Positions 1-9,980 are shown, numbered from the stretch's first letter. The stretch: DNA of 64,000 nucleotides from Streptomyces sp. NBC_01262 (GCF_036226365.1 NZ_CP108462.1:3576501-3640500), one strand, 5' to 3'. Notes: generated from the letters alone by a model not told the origin. Numbers and translations are program-made.

Positions 1-949
1 GGATGAAGGCGGCGAGGAAGATGACGACGGCCAGCGGCACGGCCATCGGCACACCGAAGACGTAGATGCCGATACCGATGCAGATCGCGTCGATCAGCGC
101 CACGATCACCGTGCCGCGTACGTACAGGGTCAGCGTCCGCCAGGCGCGCGGGCCGGCGCCGGACAGACCGGCGCGGGCGCCGACGGGGAACATCTTGAGG
201 GTCCACTCCCAGATGTTGCGGCCGTCGTAGAGCAGGAAGAGCGTGCTGAACGCCGCCAGCAGGATGCCGGTCAGCAGCTCGACGATGACGGTGACGCCCT
301 CCAGACCGGCGTTGGTCAGGTCCTTGGCGTTGGTGCCGATCGCGTCCTGGAGGTTCTTGGCGATCTGGTTGATCTGGTCCTCGGTGACATGGAACGGGCT
401 GTTGAGCAGCCACTTCTTCAGCTCGGTGATGCCGTCCTGGAGGCTGCTGGAGAGGTTGTCGATGTTCTCCATCACCTGCCACACCACGAACCAGCCGACC
501 AGGCCCATCACGATGAAGCCGCTGACGAAGACGATGGCCGTGGCGAGCCCGCGCGACAGCCCGGCCCGCTTGAGCCTGCCCACGAAGGGCTGCAGCAGCG
601 CGGTGATCAGCAGCGCGACCATGAAGGAGAGCACGACCAGCCGGATCGCGTCGATCGCCCTCATCAGCACCCACACGGTGCCGGCCAGCACGAGCAGCCG
701 CCAGCCGACCTCGGCCGCGACCCGCATGCTCCAGGGGACTGCCGCCGCCGGGTCGCCCTGCCCGGCCCCGCGCCGGGACGCGGCGGCGGCCTTGGCTGCC
801 TGGCGTCGCTCCTGCTCGGCCTGCTCGGCCTTCTCCGCGGCCTCGGCCTCGGCGGACGCCCGTGCGGCGAGGCGCGCTTCCTCCACGCGCCCGGCGATCT
901 TCGCCAGCTCCGTGGCGAATCCGGCGCCCCACTGGCGTTTCTCCGACAT
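1..949 (-). CDS. AI-2E family transporter, C-terminus beyond the window
   Basis: Minus-strand gene starting at an ATG (947-949) and running off the left edge, so about 316 residues are visible. The N-terminus is hydrophilic and Ala/Glu/Arg rich (residues about 10-55), then hydrophobic segments follow with the layout of the AI-2E/UPF0118 permease family, including the stretch ITALLQPFVGRLKRAGLSRG and a following helix. These are polytopic membrane proteins proposed to export small molecules; the substrate here cannot be told. An AGAGGA about 9 nt upstream is a plausible ribosome site. It is followed by a terminator-like hairpin that belongs to the next gene upstream. Confidence 0.85.
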   Translation of the reverse strand, partial: MSEKRQWGAGFATELAKIAGRVEEARLAARASAEAEAAEKAEQAEQERRQAAKAAAASRRGAGQGDPAAAVPWSMRVAAEVGWRLLVLAGTVWVLMRAIDAIRLVVLSFMVALLITALLQPFVGRLKRAGLSRGLATAIVFVSGFIVMGLVGWFVVWQVMENIDNLSSSLQDGITELKKWLLNSPFHVTEDQINQIAKNLQDAIGTNAKDLTNAGLEGVTVIVELLTGILLAAFSTLFLLYDGRNIWEWTLKMFPVGARAGLSGAGPRAWRTLTLYVRGTVIVALIDAICIGIGIYVFGVPMAVPLAVVIFLAAFI

Positions 950-1045
950 CGCGTCGTCCTCTGCTCCCCGTGGGTCCCTGTGCGGCCCTTGTGTGGACGA
1001 CTCTACGTGGGGGTGAGGTTGCCTCCTTGCCCGGCCGGATCAGCA

Positions 1046-1081
1046 CGACGCCCTCCGAGTGCGGGCACTCAGAGGGCGTCG
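1046..1081 (-). terminator. Hairpin terminator of the transglycosylase gene
   Basis: A 10-bp perfect outer stem (1046-1055 with 1072-1081), one mismatch, then a 5-bp inner stem and a CGGG loop. It begins 18 nt beyond the stop codon at 1099. There is no T-tract, as is usual for actinomycete terminators. Confidence 0.75.
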
Positions 1082-1098
1082 GAAGCAAACAGGTCAGG

Positions 1099-1761
1099 CT
1101 AGTACCAGTGGTTGGCCTGCCAGAAGGACCATGCGCCGCACGGGCTGTCGTAGCGGCTGTTCATGTAGTTGAGGCCCCACTTTATCTGCGTCTTCGGGTT
1201 CGTCCGCCAGTCCGCACCCGCCGAGACCATCTTGGAGCCCGGAAGGGCCTGCATCAGGCCGTACGCACCGGAGGAGGCGTTGGTCGCCGTGTAGCGCCAG
1301 CCACTCTCGCGCGTGACTATGTTCGAGAAGCACTGGAACTGGGTCTCGTCGCCGATGATGGCCTCGGCCATCGCCTGTACCTCGGCGACGGTGTACGAGG
1401 CCTGTACCGGGGCGTCCAGAGCCTTCTTCTTGGCCGCTGCTGCCTTGGCCGCCTTGGCGGCGTCGTCCGCTGCCTTCTTCTTGGCGGCGGCGGCCTTGGC
1501 GGCGGCCTTACGGGCCGTCTCCTCGACGGTCTTGCGCGCGGTGGCGTCAGCGGCGTCCGTCTGCGCCTGCACCTGCTGGGTCAGGGAGGCCTGCTGGACC
1601 TCCGCACCGGCGGGTATGTCGGCGAGTACGGTCGTCGCATCGACGGGCTGAGCGGCGGCGGTTGCCGGCGTCTCTCCCGCGGCGACGCCGACGACGGCGC
1701 CTACTGTGGTGACCGCAGTGGCCGAGACCACCGCGAATCCCCGGACCGAGATCCGGCTCAC
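1099..1761 (-). CDS. Secreted lytic transglycosylase (SLT domain)
   Basis: Predicted exported peptidoglycan hydrolase of 220 residues. The GTG at 1759-1761 is chosen because GAAGGA lies 6 nt upstream; an ATG further upstream (giving 251 residues) lacks this support. Residues 1-37 read as a signal peptide (short basic start, hydrophobic core, ending ATAAA). Residues about 65-115 are an Ala/Lys-rich, coiled-coil-like linker. The C-terminal SLT lysozyme-like domain carries the catalytic Glu in TRESGW (E152), followed by GLMQ and a terminal AWSFWQANHWY. This architecture is common in streptomycete cell-wall remodelling enzymes. A long leader and a terminator flank it, so it is probably monocistronic. 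Confidence 0.88.
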   Translation of the reverse strand: MSRISVRGFAVVSATAVTTVGAVVGVAAGETPATAAAQPVDATTVLADIPAGAEVQQASLTQQVQAQTDAADATARKTVEETARKAAAKAAAAKKKAADDAAKAAKAAAAKKKALDAPVQASYTVAEVQAMAEAIIGDETQFQCFSNIVTRESGWRYTATNASSGAYGLMQALPGSKMVSAGADWRTNPKTQIKWGLNYMNSRYDSPCGAWSFWQANHWY

Positions 1762-2130
1762 ACGGTTTCCTTCCAGCATCGCCCGCGTGGTGACCTCGCG
1801 GACGCGTTCCTGCCCCTGGCGCTGACTTCCTCCAGCACTGGTCACTGGAAGCACTGGCCCGGTGGGTTTGTCCTCACCTTGCGGCGAGGGTCCGCTTGTT
1901 GCTCGGGCGGCCTACGGCTGACGTTGTTGAGTTGAACTTGTACCGATTTGTACTGGTTCTGTTGCTTCTTCTGCGCCCGAGGGTGCAGAAGTGCCGTAAG
2001 CGGGGCCTGACAGAACCGACAGCCTGCCGCAGACGGACGCGTCTAGGCAATTCCCAGTTGCGTGGCAAAGGTCACATGCCGTTTGAGCCAGGGGCTTTGT
2101 GGAAACCGCTGCGTAACATCCTGAGACGCC
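1762..2130 (-). other. 369-nt leader/promoter region of the transglycosylase gene
   Basis: No gene is supported here. On the minus strand it holds the upstream region of the SLT gene, less GC-rich around 1920-1960. A CCAGTGCT element is repeated near 1834-1856. Such cell-wall hydrolase genes are often under a cyclic-di-AMP riboswitch, but the conserved riboswitch blocks were not found by eye. Confidence 0.4.
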
Positions 2131-2166
2131 AGTAGGCTCCTGCGCCCTTCGGCGCAGGAGCCTACT
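2131..2166 (-). terminator. Perfect 16-bp hairpin terminator downstream of phoH
   Basis: Arms 2131-2146 and 2151-2166 are perfectly complementary around a CTTC tetraloop, 30 nt past the PhoH stop codon. It is symmetric, so it could act on either strand. Confidence 0.85.
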
Positions 2167-2196
2167 GATCCGTCAAATCGCCTACCGCGTCAGCTA

Positions 2197-3516
2197 CTAG
2201 GCGTGGCCGTCCTCCAGCATCTCGGTGACGAGCGCCGCGATCGGCGAGCGCTCGGAGCGGGTGAGGGTGATGTGCGCGAAGAGCGGGTGCCCCTTGAGCT
2301 TCTCGACGACGGCGACGACACCGTCGTAGCGGCCGACCCTCAAGTTGTCGCGCTGGGCGACATCGTGAGTGAGCACCACACGCGAGCCCTGCCCGATTCG
2401 GGACAACACGGTCAAAAGCACATTCCGTTCGAGGGACTGTGCCTCATCGACGATGACGAACGCATCGTGCAGCGACCGGCCCCGGATGTGCGTGAGCGGC
2501 AGCACCTCCAGCATGCCCCGCGCCACGACCTCCTCGATGACCTCCTTGGAGGTGACCGCCGACAGCGTGTCGAAGACCGCCTGGGCCCACGGGCTCATCT
2601 TCTCCGACTCGGAGCCCGGCAGATAGCCGAGCTCCTGCCCGCCGACCGCGTACAGCGGCCGGAAGACCATCACCTTCTTGTGCTGCTGACGCTCCAGCAC
2701 CGCCTCCAGACCCGCGCACAGCGCCAGCGCCGACTTGCCGGTGCCGGCCCGGCCGCCCATCGAGACGATGCCGATGTCCGGGTCGAGCAGCAGGTCCAGC
2801 GCGACACGCTGCTCCGCGCTGCGGCCGTGGATGCCGAAGGCCTCACGGTCGCCGCGCACCAGCCTGACCCGGCCGTCGTCGGTGACCCGGCCCAGGGCCT
2901 TGCCACGGTCGGACTGCAGGACCAGACCGGTGTGGACCGGCAGGTCCGAGGCCTCGGGGAGAAAGACCGACTCCTCCTGGAAGAGCGAGTCCACGTCCTC
3001 GGCCGATACGACCAGTTCCTCCATCCCGGTGTAGCCGGAGGTGATCGCCAGCTCCGCCCGGTACTCCTCGGCCAGCAGGCCGACGGAGCTCGCCTTGACG
3101 CGGAGCGGCAGATCCTTGGACACGACGGTCACGTCATAGCCCTCGGCCTGCAGATTGCGGGCCACGGCCAGGATGCGGGAGTCGTTGTCCCCGAGCCGGA
3201 ACCCGGCGGGGAGCACCCCGGGGTCCGAGTGGTTCAGCTCGACGCGGAGCGTGCCACCGAGGTCACCGATCGGGATGGGCGCGTCCAGGCGCCCGTACCG
3301 GATACGGAACTCATCGAGCAGCCGCAACGCCTGGCGGGCGAAGTAGCCGAGCTCCGGGTGGTGGCGCTTGGCCTCCAACTCGGTGACCACCACCACCGGG
3401 AGCACGACTTCGTGCTCATCGAAGCGGGTGAGGGCATTCGGGTCGGCAAGCAGCACGCTGGTGTCGAGTACGTAAGTGCGCCGGTCGTGCTCACGGCGGT
3501 TCTTGCTGGTCACCAC
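2197..3516 (-). CDS. PIN-PhoH family ATPase/ribonuclease
   Basis: 439 residues from the GTG at 3514-3516; the open frame continues upstream, but the conserved protein begins [10 protein letters not shown]. The N-terminal PIN domain shows the acidic metal-site signature [12 protein letters not shown] (D18) and a TELEAK motif. The PhoH ATPase half has a Walker [10 protein letters not shown] at about 254-262 and Walker B FVIVDEAQ. Actinobacterial PIN-PhoH proteins (PhoH2) combine sequence-specific RNase and RNA helicase activity, so an RNA-processing role is expected, in the cytoplasm. It lies 271 nt downstream of uppS on the same strand and ends at a strong hairpin. Confidence 0.93.
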   Translation of the reverse strand: MVTSKNRREHDRRTYVLDTSVLLADPNALTRFDEHEVVLPVVVVTELEAKRHHPELGYFARQALRLLDEFRIRYGRLDAPIPIGDLGGTLRVELNHSDPGVLPAGFRLGDNDSRILAVARNLQAEGYDVTVVSKDLPLRVKASSVGLLAEEYRAELAITSGYTGMEELVVSAEDVDSLFQEESVFLPEASDLPVHTGLVLQSDRGKALGRVTDDGRVRLVRGDREAFGIHGRSAEQRVALDLLLDPDIGIVSMGGRAGTGKSALALCAGLEAVLERQQHKKVMVFRPLYAVGGQELGYLPGSESEKMSPWAQAVFDTLSAVTSKEVIEEVVARGMLEVLPLTHIRGRSLHDAFVIVDEAQSLERNVLLTVLSRIGQGSRVVLTHDVAQRDNLRVGRYDGVVAVVEKLKGHPLFAHITLTRSERSPIAALVTEMLEDGHA

Positions 3517-3787
3517 GTGTGGACGAACCCCCTCGGGAGAGGTCGGGGTGCGACGCGCGTCGCGCGGAACTGGGCCGGGACCGACCGCAAGGGCCGAGCC
3601 ACGGCCCTCCGAGTCGACGCGGTCGATGCTGTCTTTGTCAAGAGCGAAAGACAGCTCGTCCGTGTGCAAAGGGCCTCCCGGGCGGACGGCCACATGCCGT
3701 CCTGACCGGTGTATTCCCTCGAACGCGGGGGCCTATGCGAATGCATATGACACCGGTTGGCCAAATTCCGTGTGACGAACCTACCGG

Positions 3788-4573
3788 CTACGCACCGTAG
3801 CGGCGATGGCGCGCCGCGTAGTCGCGCAGCGCGCGCAGGAAGTCGACCTTGCGGAAGGCCGGCCAGAACACCTCACAGAAGTAGTACTCGCTGTGGGCGC
3901 TCTGCCAGAGCATGAAGCCGGAAAGCCGCTGCTCACCGGAGGTGCGGATGACCAGATCGGGGTCCGGCTGGCCCCGGGTGTACAGGTGCTCGGCGATGTG
4001 GTCGATGTCCAGGATCTCGGCCAGATCCTCGATCGAGGTGCCGCGCCGGCCGTGCTCGTGGAGCAGGGAGCGGACCGCGTCGGCGATCTCCTGGCGGCCG
4101 CCGTAACCCACGGCGACGTTCACGAGTATCCCCTCGATGGCGTCCGTGGCCTGCTCGGCTTCCTTCAGGACCTTCTGGGTGTGCTCGGGGAGCAGGTCCA
4201 TCGCCCCGACGTGGTGCACGCGCCAGCGGCCGGATCCGGCCAGGCCGGAGACCGCGTCCTCGATGATGCCCAGCAGCGGGAGGAGCTGCTCCGGCGGACG
4301 GGTGAGGTTGTCCGTGGACAGCAGCCACAGCGTCACTACCTGGACGCCGGTCTCCTCGCACCAGCCGAGCATCTCGCTGATCTTGTCCGCGCCGGCGCGG
4401 TGCCCCTGCTCGGTGGTGTTGCCGGCCGCCTTCGCCCAGCGCCGGTTGCCGTCGAGGATCACGCCGACGTGCTTGGGGCCCTGCGACAGGTCGAGGCGGC
4501 GCTCCACCCGGCGGGCGTAGAACTCGACCACGCTGGTGCGCACCATGTCGTGCAGATTCATGCGCAGATTCAT
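3788..4573 (-). CDS. uppS: Isoprenyl transferase (undecaprenyl diphosphate synthase)
   Basis: 261 residues. The ATG at 4571-4573 is chosen for the AGGAGGGG about 8 nt upstream; a longer frame begins at 4627 without a site. The family signature HVGVILDGNRRWAK is present (catalytic Asp at 41), and the C-terminal RTSGEQRLSGFMLWQ binds the isopentenyl diphosphate. The enzyme condenses isopentenyl diphosphate onto an allylic primer, making the cis-polyprenyl carrier for peptidoglycan and surface-glycan synthesis. Streptomycetes have more than one such enzyme, and product chain length cannot be read from sequence. It is divergent from the aldo/keto reductase gene. Confidence 0.93.
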   Translation of the reverse strand: MNLRMNLHDMVRTSVVEFYARRVERRLDLSQGPKHVGVILDGNRRWAKAAGNTTEQGHRAGADKISEMLGWCEETGVQVVTLWLLSTDNLTRPPEQLLPLLGIIEDAVSGLAGSGRWRVHHVGAMDLLPEHTQKVLKEAEQATDAIEGILVNVAVGYGGRQEIADAVRSLLHEHGRRGTSIEDLAEILDIDHIAEHLYTRGQPDPDLVIRTSGEQRLSGFMLWQSAHSEYYFCEVFWPAFRKVDFLRALRDYAARHRRYGA

Positions 4574-4704
4574 GCGGGGCCCCTCCTGCGGCGGCGCGGG
4601 GGTGCGGTGCGGCGGTGCGGAAGTCACCCCTTGTTCGTCACCCTTTTGGCACTCTACTGGTCCGCGGCGGAAGCGGCTGACGGGGGTCGTGATAGGCCTG
4701 GGCC

Positions 4705-5745
<1,041 letters not shown>

Positions 5746-5767
5746 CGTACGGGTGGTGTCCTCCTGG

Positions 5768-6481
5768 CTAGCCTGCCGCCAGGAGGACGCCGCCCAGCGC
5801 ACCGAGCAGCATGAACGGCCCGAAGGGAACCGCCGTCCTGCGGTCGATCCGGCGCAGCGCCATCAGCCCCAGAGCCACCGCCGCGCCCAGGGCGAAGCCC
5901 GCGAACGTACCGACGAAGACCGCCCACCACCCGTACCACCCAAGGGCCATTCCGACCGCCGGCGCGAGCTTCACATCGCCGAAGCCCATGCCCGCCGGGT
6001 TGATGAAGTGCAACAGGAAGTAGAACCCGAACAGCGCGGCCCCGCCCAGCAGCGCCCGGGGCCAGGACCCGGCGGCCCGGGGCAGCAGCGCGCAGGCGCC
6101 GAGGAGGACAACGACCGCCGCCCCGGCCGGAAGTGTGAGTACGTCAGGCAGCCGGAAGACGGCCAGGTCGACCCGCGCCATGAGCACCCCGGCCGGCACC
6201 AGCAGCAGCCACACCGCCAGCTCCGGCCGCGTACCGACCCGTAGCGCCAGCGCCGCTCCGGCCGCCGCGCAGAGCACCGCGAGGGTCACCGCGCCCGGCC
6301 CCCGCCCCGCCCAGCCGCGCGGGCCCGCCGGAAAAGGACGGCCGTCCGGGTCCCGGTCCCGCCAGGGCTCGTCGGGCTCGACGGCGAGCCGGTGGGCGGG
6401 TCGCGGCAGGAGAAAGCCACCGGCCAGGATTCCCCAGACGGCGGCCGCTGCGGTGAGGTAGACATGCTCGGGCACAGGCAT
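5768..6481 (-). CDS. Prepilin peptidase (A24 family, TadV/CpaA type)
   Basis: 237-residue polytopic membrane aspartic protease. The GFGDVK signature appears in GMGFGDVKLAPAVG; its Asp and the upstream Asp in ARVDLAVFRLPDVL are the expected catalytic pair. The protein lacks the N-terminal cysteine-rich methylase domain of classical PilD. It would cleave the leader of class III Flp prepilins, and the only pilin seen in the window is the Flp-like gene at 13921-14124, about 7 kb away, so this is the probable processing enzyme of the Tad system. Ends 22 nt from the convergent reductase gene. Confidence 0.9.
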   Translation of the reverse strand: MPVPEHVYLTAAAAVWGILAGGFLLPRPAHRLAVEPDEPWRDRDPDGRPFPAGPRGWAGRGPGAVTLAVLCAAAGAALALRVGTRPELAVWLLLVPAGVLMARVDLAVFRLPDVLTLPAGAAVVVLLGACALLPRAAGSWPRALLGGAALFGFYFLLHFINPAGMGFGDVKLAPAVGMALGWYGWWAVFVGTFAGFALGAAVALGLMALRRIDRRTAVPFGPFMLLGALGGVLLAAG

Positions 6482-6513
6482 CAGGCCGACCGTACACGGG
6501 AGGGGAATCGCCG

Positions 6514-6876
6514 ATGGGCCGCTGGCGGGACGGCGAAACGACCCTGCGCATCGAGGACGGCGCCCCCATCCCGGTGGAGATCGCCGCCTCCTACCGGGCC
6601 CGCACCCGCGGCCTCCTCGGCCGCGACGGCCTGGACGGCGGCGGCGCCCTGCTCCTCACCCCCGCGTCCAGCGTCCACACCCTCGGCATGCGGTTCGCCA
6701 TCGACGTCGCCTACCTGGACCGCCGCCTGCGCGTGCTGGCCGTACGCACCATGCCGCCCGGCCGCCTCGGCCGCCCCCGGCTGCGCGCCCGGCACGTCCT
6801 GGAGGCGGAGGCGGGCGCGATGGCGGCATGGGGGCTGCGCCCCGGCGTGAGCCTGCGCGTGGACCCGAAGCCGTGA
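6514..6876 (+). CDS. DUF192 domain protein
   Basis: 120 residues, divergent from the prepilin peptidase gene with a 32-nt gap. The DUF192 fold is recognisable by RARTRGLLGRDGLDGGGALLL near the start and the VHTLGMRFAIDVAYLD segment that includes the conserved Met/Phe/Asp cluster. No signal peptide is seen, unlike many family members, so this is a short cytoplasmic form. Function of the family is not established; in actinomycetes it often sits next to A24 peptidase genes, which hints at a link to pilus or surface-protein maturation. Confidence 0.85.
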   Translation: MGRWRDGETTLRIEDGAPIPVEIAASYRARTRGLLGRDGLDGGGALLLTPASSVHTLGMRFAIDVAYLDRRLRVLAVRTMPPGRLGRPRLRARHVLEAEAGAMAAWGLRPGVSLRVDPKP

Positions 6877-6907
6877 CGGCGTGACCGCCGCGTCCCGAGC
6901 CTAGAAG

Positions 6908-7399
6908 TCAGAAGTCCGACCCGAAGCCCCGCGCGTCGATGAACCCCGTCACTCCAAGCCACACCGCGAACGCCACGAACAGCGCCAGCGACACCACCGT
7001 CAGCGCCGCCCGCCCGTACGGCACCTTCCCCCCGTCCCACGCCACCGTCGCCTTCTCCGGCCGCTCCGGGAGGTAGGCCACGGCCACGTGGTCGCCCTCG
7101 ACGGTCGTCGAGGGCGCGTCCGCGTCCTCGAAACGGACCCGCCTGCCGTCCTGCGGCTCGAACTCGAAGACGTAGTGCCGGGTCGAGGAGCGGCGGGTGT
7201 GCCCGTCCTCATGGTGGGTCTGCCGCGTCGTATAGATCCGTACGCAGCGGCCCTCCGCCCGCCGGCCGCCCGTGAGCGCTCTGCTCACCCAGTACACGCG
7301 CATGACGACCTTCACGATCATCGACAGCGGCACCAGCGCGATCAGCAGCGCGAAGACGAGAATGATCCCCGCGGAGAGCGAGTCGTCCATGCCATCCAC
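6908..7399 (-). CDS. DUF3592 domain membrane protein
   Basis: 163 residues. A hydrophobic helix at about 9-33 is followed by a soluble beta-rich region with the DUF3592-like pattern (HYVFEFEPQDGRRVRFEDAD and VAVAYLPERPEKATV), then a C-terminal helix at about 132-152. Family function is unknown. It is read toward the DUF192 gene (convergent, 31 nt apart) and preceded by the hairpin array at 7487-7543. Confidence 0.75.
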   Translation of the reverse strand: MDGMDDSLSAGIILVFALLIALVPLSMIVKVVMRVYWVSRALTGGRRAEGRCVRIYTTRQTHHEDGHTRRSSTRHYVFEFEPQDGRRVRFEDADAPSTTVEGDHVAVAYLPERPEKATVAWDGGKVPYGRAALTVVSLALFVAFAVWLGVTGFIDARGFGSDF

Positions 7400-7486
7400 C
7401 CCCGTGTTCCGTACTCACCACGTACGGAGACCGACCAGGGCCCGCCGCGGTTCCGCTCCCCCGGCGCCGGCCGATTGAGGACGATC

Positions 7487-7543
7487 CGAACCGGCCCAAA
7501 AAGAAACGGGCCGGTTCGCAGGGGGGGGAGAGCGAACCGGCCC
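7487..7543. repeat. Three-armed alternative hairpin
   Basis: Segment A (7487-7497) can pair with B (7508-7518), and B (7508-7519) can equally pair with C (7532-7543); A and C are direct repeats of CGAACCGGCCC. Only one stem can form at a time. The loops are A-rich (A-B) and G-rich (B-C). It could be a tandem terminator or an attenuator-like switch. Confidence 0.7.
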
Positions 7544-7833
7544 GAGGGGGGGCTTCCAAGGTACCGCGTGTGAGCTGGCCAGATCGACCAAGGTCATGAG
7601 GGAGATGTGAAAGTTCCCTCTATAAAAGCTCTCATCAACCGCCCCATTTGAGCGTTATGCGCGCCAATCAGCGAAACTTCCGGTCTCCACAGGTTCGCAA
7701 CGTGCCCGACACGTAACTCCCCGTGTCCACCCACTTGGCTGGAAATTTGCCCGGAATCCCACCCCCAACCACCCCTACGGGTGAACCGAGCGCCCGCGGG
7801 GCCGCCACCCTGGCCGACCACGCGCCCGGCTCC

Positions 7834-7839
7834 TAGCAT
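7834..7839 (+). promoter_or_regulatory. -10 element of a leaderless methyltransferase transcript
   Basis: TAGCAT ends 7 nt before the ATG at 7847, which would place the transcript start on or next to the start codon. No ribosome site precedes that ATG, consistent with leaderless translation. Confidence 0.5.
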
Positions 7840-7846
7840 CGGAACC

Positions 7847-8557
7847 ATGGCGACCCTCTGGGAACTCATGCACGACTGCATCCCCGACGACCACGCCCGC
7901 CAGGTCACCTCCCGCTACTACGTCGACGAGGTCATGACCGCCCCCGACCCCCCGGCCCAGGTCCTCGACCTCGGCTGCGGCCGCGGCACCTCCGCCGCCC
8001 TCTTCCGCCGCCACAACCCCGAGGTCCACTGGTTCGGCGTCGACATCCGCGACTCCCCCGAGGCCGGCCAGCGCACCCGTACCGCCCGGACCGATCCCGT
8101 CGTCCACTACGACGGCATCCGCCTGCCCTTCCGCTCCGCCTCCCTCCCCCTCATCTACTCCCACCAGGTCTTCGAGCACGTCTCCCACCCCCGCGAGCTC
8201 CTCGCCGAGATCCACCGCGTACTCCGCCCCCGCGGCCTCTTCATCGGCAGCACCTCCCAGTTCGAGCCCTACCACTCCTTCAGCCTCTGGAACTACACGC
8301 CCTACGGCTTCCGCGTCCTCGCCCAGGACGCCGGCCTGCACCTTGAGGAGATCCGCCCCTCCCTCGACGGCGTGGCCCTCATCATGCGGACCTTCCACGG
8401 CCGCCCGCCCGAATACAGCCGCTACTGGGACGAGGAGTCCCCCCTCAACACCGACATCGACCACTGGGCCGCCAAGAACAAACGCCGCCCCGCCCTCGTC
8501 AACCTCCGCAAGCTCACCTTCTGCGGCCAGTTCGCCTTCCGCGTCCGCAAGCCGTAG
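7847..8557 (+). CDS. Class I SAM-dependent methyltransferase
   Basis: 236 residues from the ATG at 7847; a longer frame exists but lacks a supported start. Motif I is VLDLGCGRGTSAALF, followed by an acidic strand end (WFGVDIRDSPE) and the post-motif YSHQVFEHVSHPRELLAEIHRVLRPRG typical of Methyltransf_11 members. The C-terminal half is less conserved, ending FRVRKP. Substrate is not predictable; nearby genes do not form an obvious pathway. The 3' end abuts a decayed gene on the other strand. Confidence 0.85.
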   Translation: MATLWELMHDCIPDDHARQVTSRYYVDEVMTAPDPPAQVLDLGCGRGTSAALFRRHNPEVHWFGVDIRDSPEAGQRTRTARTDPVVHYDGIRLPFRSASLPLIYSHQVFEHVSHPRELLAEIHRVLRPRGLFIGSTSQFEPYHSFSLWNYTPYGFRVLAQDAGLHLEEIRPSLDGVALIMRTFHGRPPEYSRYWDEESPLNTDIDHWAAKNKRRPALVNLRKLTFCGQFAFRVRKP

Positions 8558-8562
8558 GACCT

Positions 8563-8948
8563 TCAGTACGTGGGGAAGACAGAGGTGTCCACGGCCCACC
8601 CGGCGACATCAATCGTCTCGCCGAAGGAGTAGGAGGTGCAGGTCCGGTACTTGCCGCCCTGCGGGTTGGGGGGTTGGACTTGGAGACGACTTCGACGACA
8701 GCCAGGACATCCCGAGGGTGTACCGCATCCCCCGATTCCAGGACCTCCTCGGGGAAGACCATAAGGTCCGGACGCCGCTCAATGCCGGCCTCCGGGTCTT
8801 CGAGGTCGGCCCCATCATGGGCGATGACACCGGGCCTCGTCAGTTCGAGCTGCGCGTCCAACTGCCGCCCCAGCCGACGCACCACGCGCGCATCTTCGCG
8901 TAATCCACGACGCACTCCCACAAGCCTCGGGCCTTGCCGGATCGGCAC
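8563..8948 (-). pseudogene. Uma2-family endonuclease remnant
   Basis: Minus-strand reading gives a Uma2-type segment (GIERRPDLMVFPEEVLESGD then AVVEVVSKSNPP) and, after a frame change and loss of roughly 60 residues, the family C-terminus (YSFGETIDVAGWAVDTSVFP) ending at a TGA (8563-8565). The missing middle would carry the Lys-containing YARAGIP catalytic block, which is present in the intact paralogue at 56139-56735. No start with a ribosome site is seen. The gene is therefore taken as an internally deleted, frameshifted pseudogene. Confidence 0.7.
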
Positions 8949-9923
8949 TCACAACGGCGACAGATCAGCGAGCCCCTGCCGGATCTCGCGCAACATCCGC
9001 TGGGGACCGTGGAAGACCTCGTACGCCGTGAACCGAAGGACCCGCCGCACCTCACGGCAGGCCTGCAATTCGTTGAACCGCCGGACGTCGTCCAGGTGAG
9101 CGGCACGGCTGCCGTGCCACCGATACCCCTCGATCTCGACGACGAGCCCCTCACCCACGAACAGGAAGTCCGGTCGCACCCGACGGCCGGACGGCGTCAC
9201 GAGCGTCACCTGGGTACGCGGCCGCAGCCCTGCCTCGTACATCCGCAGCCGCGCCACCGTCTCCGCCGGAGACCCGGCCGCCGGATCGGCCATCGCCAGC
9301 GTTTCCAGCGCCACCTTCGTACCGCTCGCGCTTGCGACCGACGCCCTGCCTAAAGCGTCGTCGATCTCATGCAGCATCGTGATCCCCGGCCGCCGAAAAG
9401 CACCCTCCACGCGCCGCGACCGCCGCACGCCGACAGCCGACTCCACCGCTACGAGGGCCTCCTCGCGCGTCGCCCCTCGCAGCAGATCGGCCAACGTGCG
9501 CGGCACCGAGGTGACCCGCACCCCGGCGACCTCCACGACCTCCCCCGTGAGGGCTCCCAAAGGCAACCGGTGGACAACCCCACCGCCCCCAACGGTCGAC
9601 CGGCTCCCCGGCGGGCCGCTGAACTCCAACCGGTCCACCAGCAACTCAATATCATGCAGCGCGGCGGCAGCCCGATGGCTCGCCACCAATTTCGGATGCC
9701 GCAGTTGGACCGCCCGGATCCGCAGAAGGTCGTCAACCGCGCCGTACCCGGGCGCGGCCCACGCCCCGCGATAGATCCGCACCCAGCCGTCTTTCAAAAG
9801 CCGCCGTTCCAGCGCCCGCGCAGGGTATCCGCCCCTCAGCGCCTGCGCGGTCAGCAGAACACCGCCCTGCGAAGCGGCCAGTGCGACGAGCGCGTCCCCC
9901 GTTGTCAAAGGCATCAAAGGCAT
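8949..9923 (-). CDS. AbiEi-like N-terminal domain and DUF559 protein
   Basis: 324 residues. The N-terminal third (GDALVALAASQGGVLLTAQA then RIYRGAWAAPG) resembles the winged-helix domain of type IV antitoxins (AbiEi). The middle holds the SVPRTLADLLRGATREEALV segment found in the same proteins, and the C-terminal third is a DUF559/Vsr-like nuclease fold: VRPDFLFVGEGLVVEIEGYRWH, with Asp and Glu in metal-site positions. No AbiEii toxin partner is adjacent. Such orphan proteins are frequent in actinomycetes and may be nucleases or regulators rather than antitoxins. The first or fourth codon could be the start. Confidence 0.75.
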   Translation of the reverse strand: MPLMPLTTGDALVALAASQGGVLLTAQALRGGYPARALERRLLKDGWVRIYRGAWAAPGYGAVDDLLRIRAVQLRHPKLVASHRAAAALHDIELLVDRLEFSGPPGSRSTVGGGGVVHRLPLGALTGEVVEVAGVRVTSVPRTLADLLRGATREEALVAVESAVGVRRSRRVEGAFRRPGITMLHEIDDALGRASVASASGTKVALETLAMADPAAGSPAETVARLRMYEAGLRPRTQVTLVTPSGRRVRPDFLFVGEGLVVEIEGYRWHGSRAAHLDDVRRFNELQACREVRRVLRFTAYEVFHGPQRMLREIRQGLADLSPL

Positions 9924-9980
9924 ACCGGCGAGTGTCCCGTATCTGCCGATTTTCCGCCGTTGGGGCTGTGGATAACTTCA

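Larger units (their letters stand above)
7400..7846. other. 447-nt intergenic region with hairpins and promoters
   Basis: Separates the minus-strand DUF3592 gene from the plus-strand methyltransferase gene. It contains the three-armed repeat at 7487-7543, an AT-rich patch near 7618-7632 with a TATAAA-like element, and the leaderless promoter at 7834-7839. A 60-codon minus-strand frame (7415-7597) crosses it but resembles nothing known. Confidence 0.5.

Noticed and set aside
1762..2130. Cyclic-di-AMP (ydaO) riboswitch upstream of the transglycosylase
   Set aside because: Context suits it, but the conserved sequence blocks were not found by eye. A covariance-model search would settle it.
2203..3705. 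Plus-strand frame opposite phoH
   Set aside because: No domain, antisense to an intact PIN-PhoH gene, no ribosome site.
8949..9923. Type IV AbiE toxin-antitoxin system
   Set aside because: Only an AbiEi-like domain fused to DUF559 is present; no AbiEii nucleotidyltransferase is adjacent.
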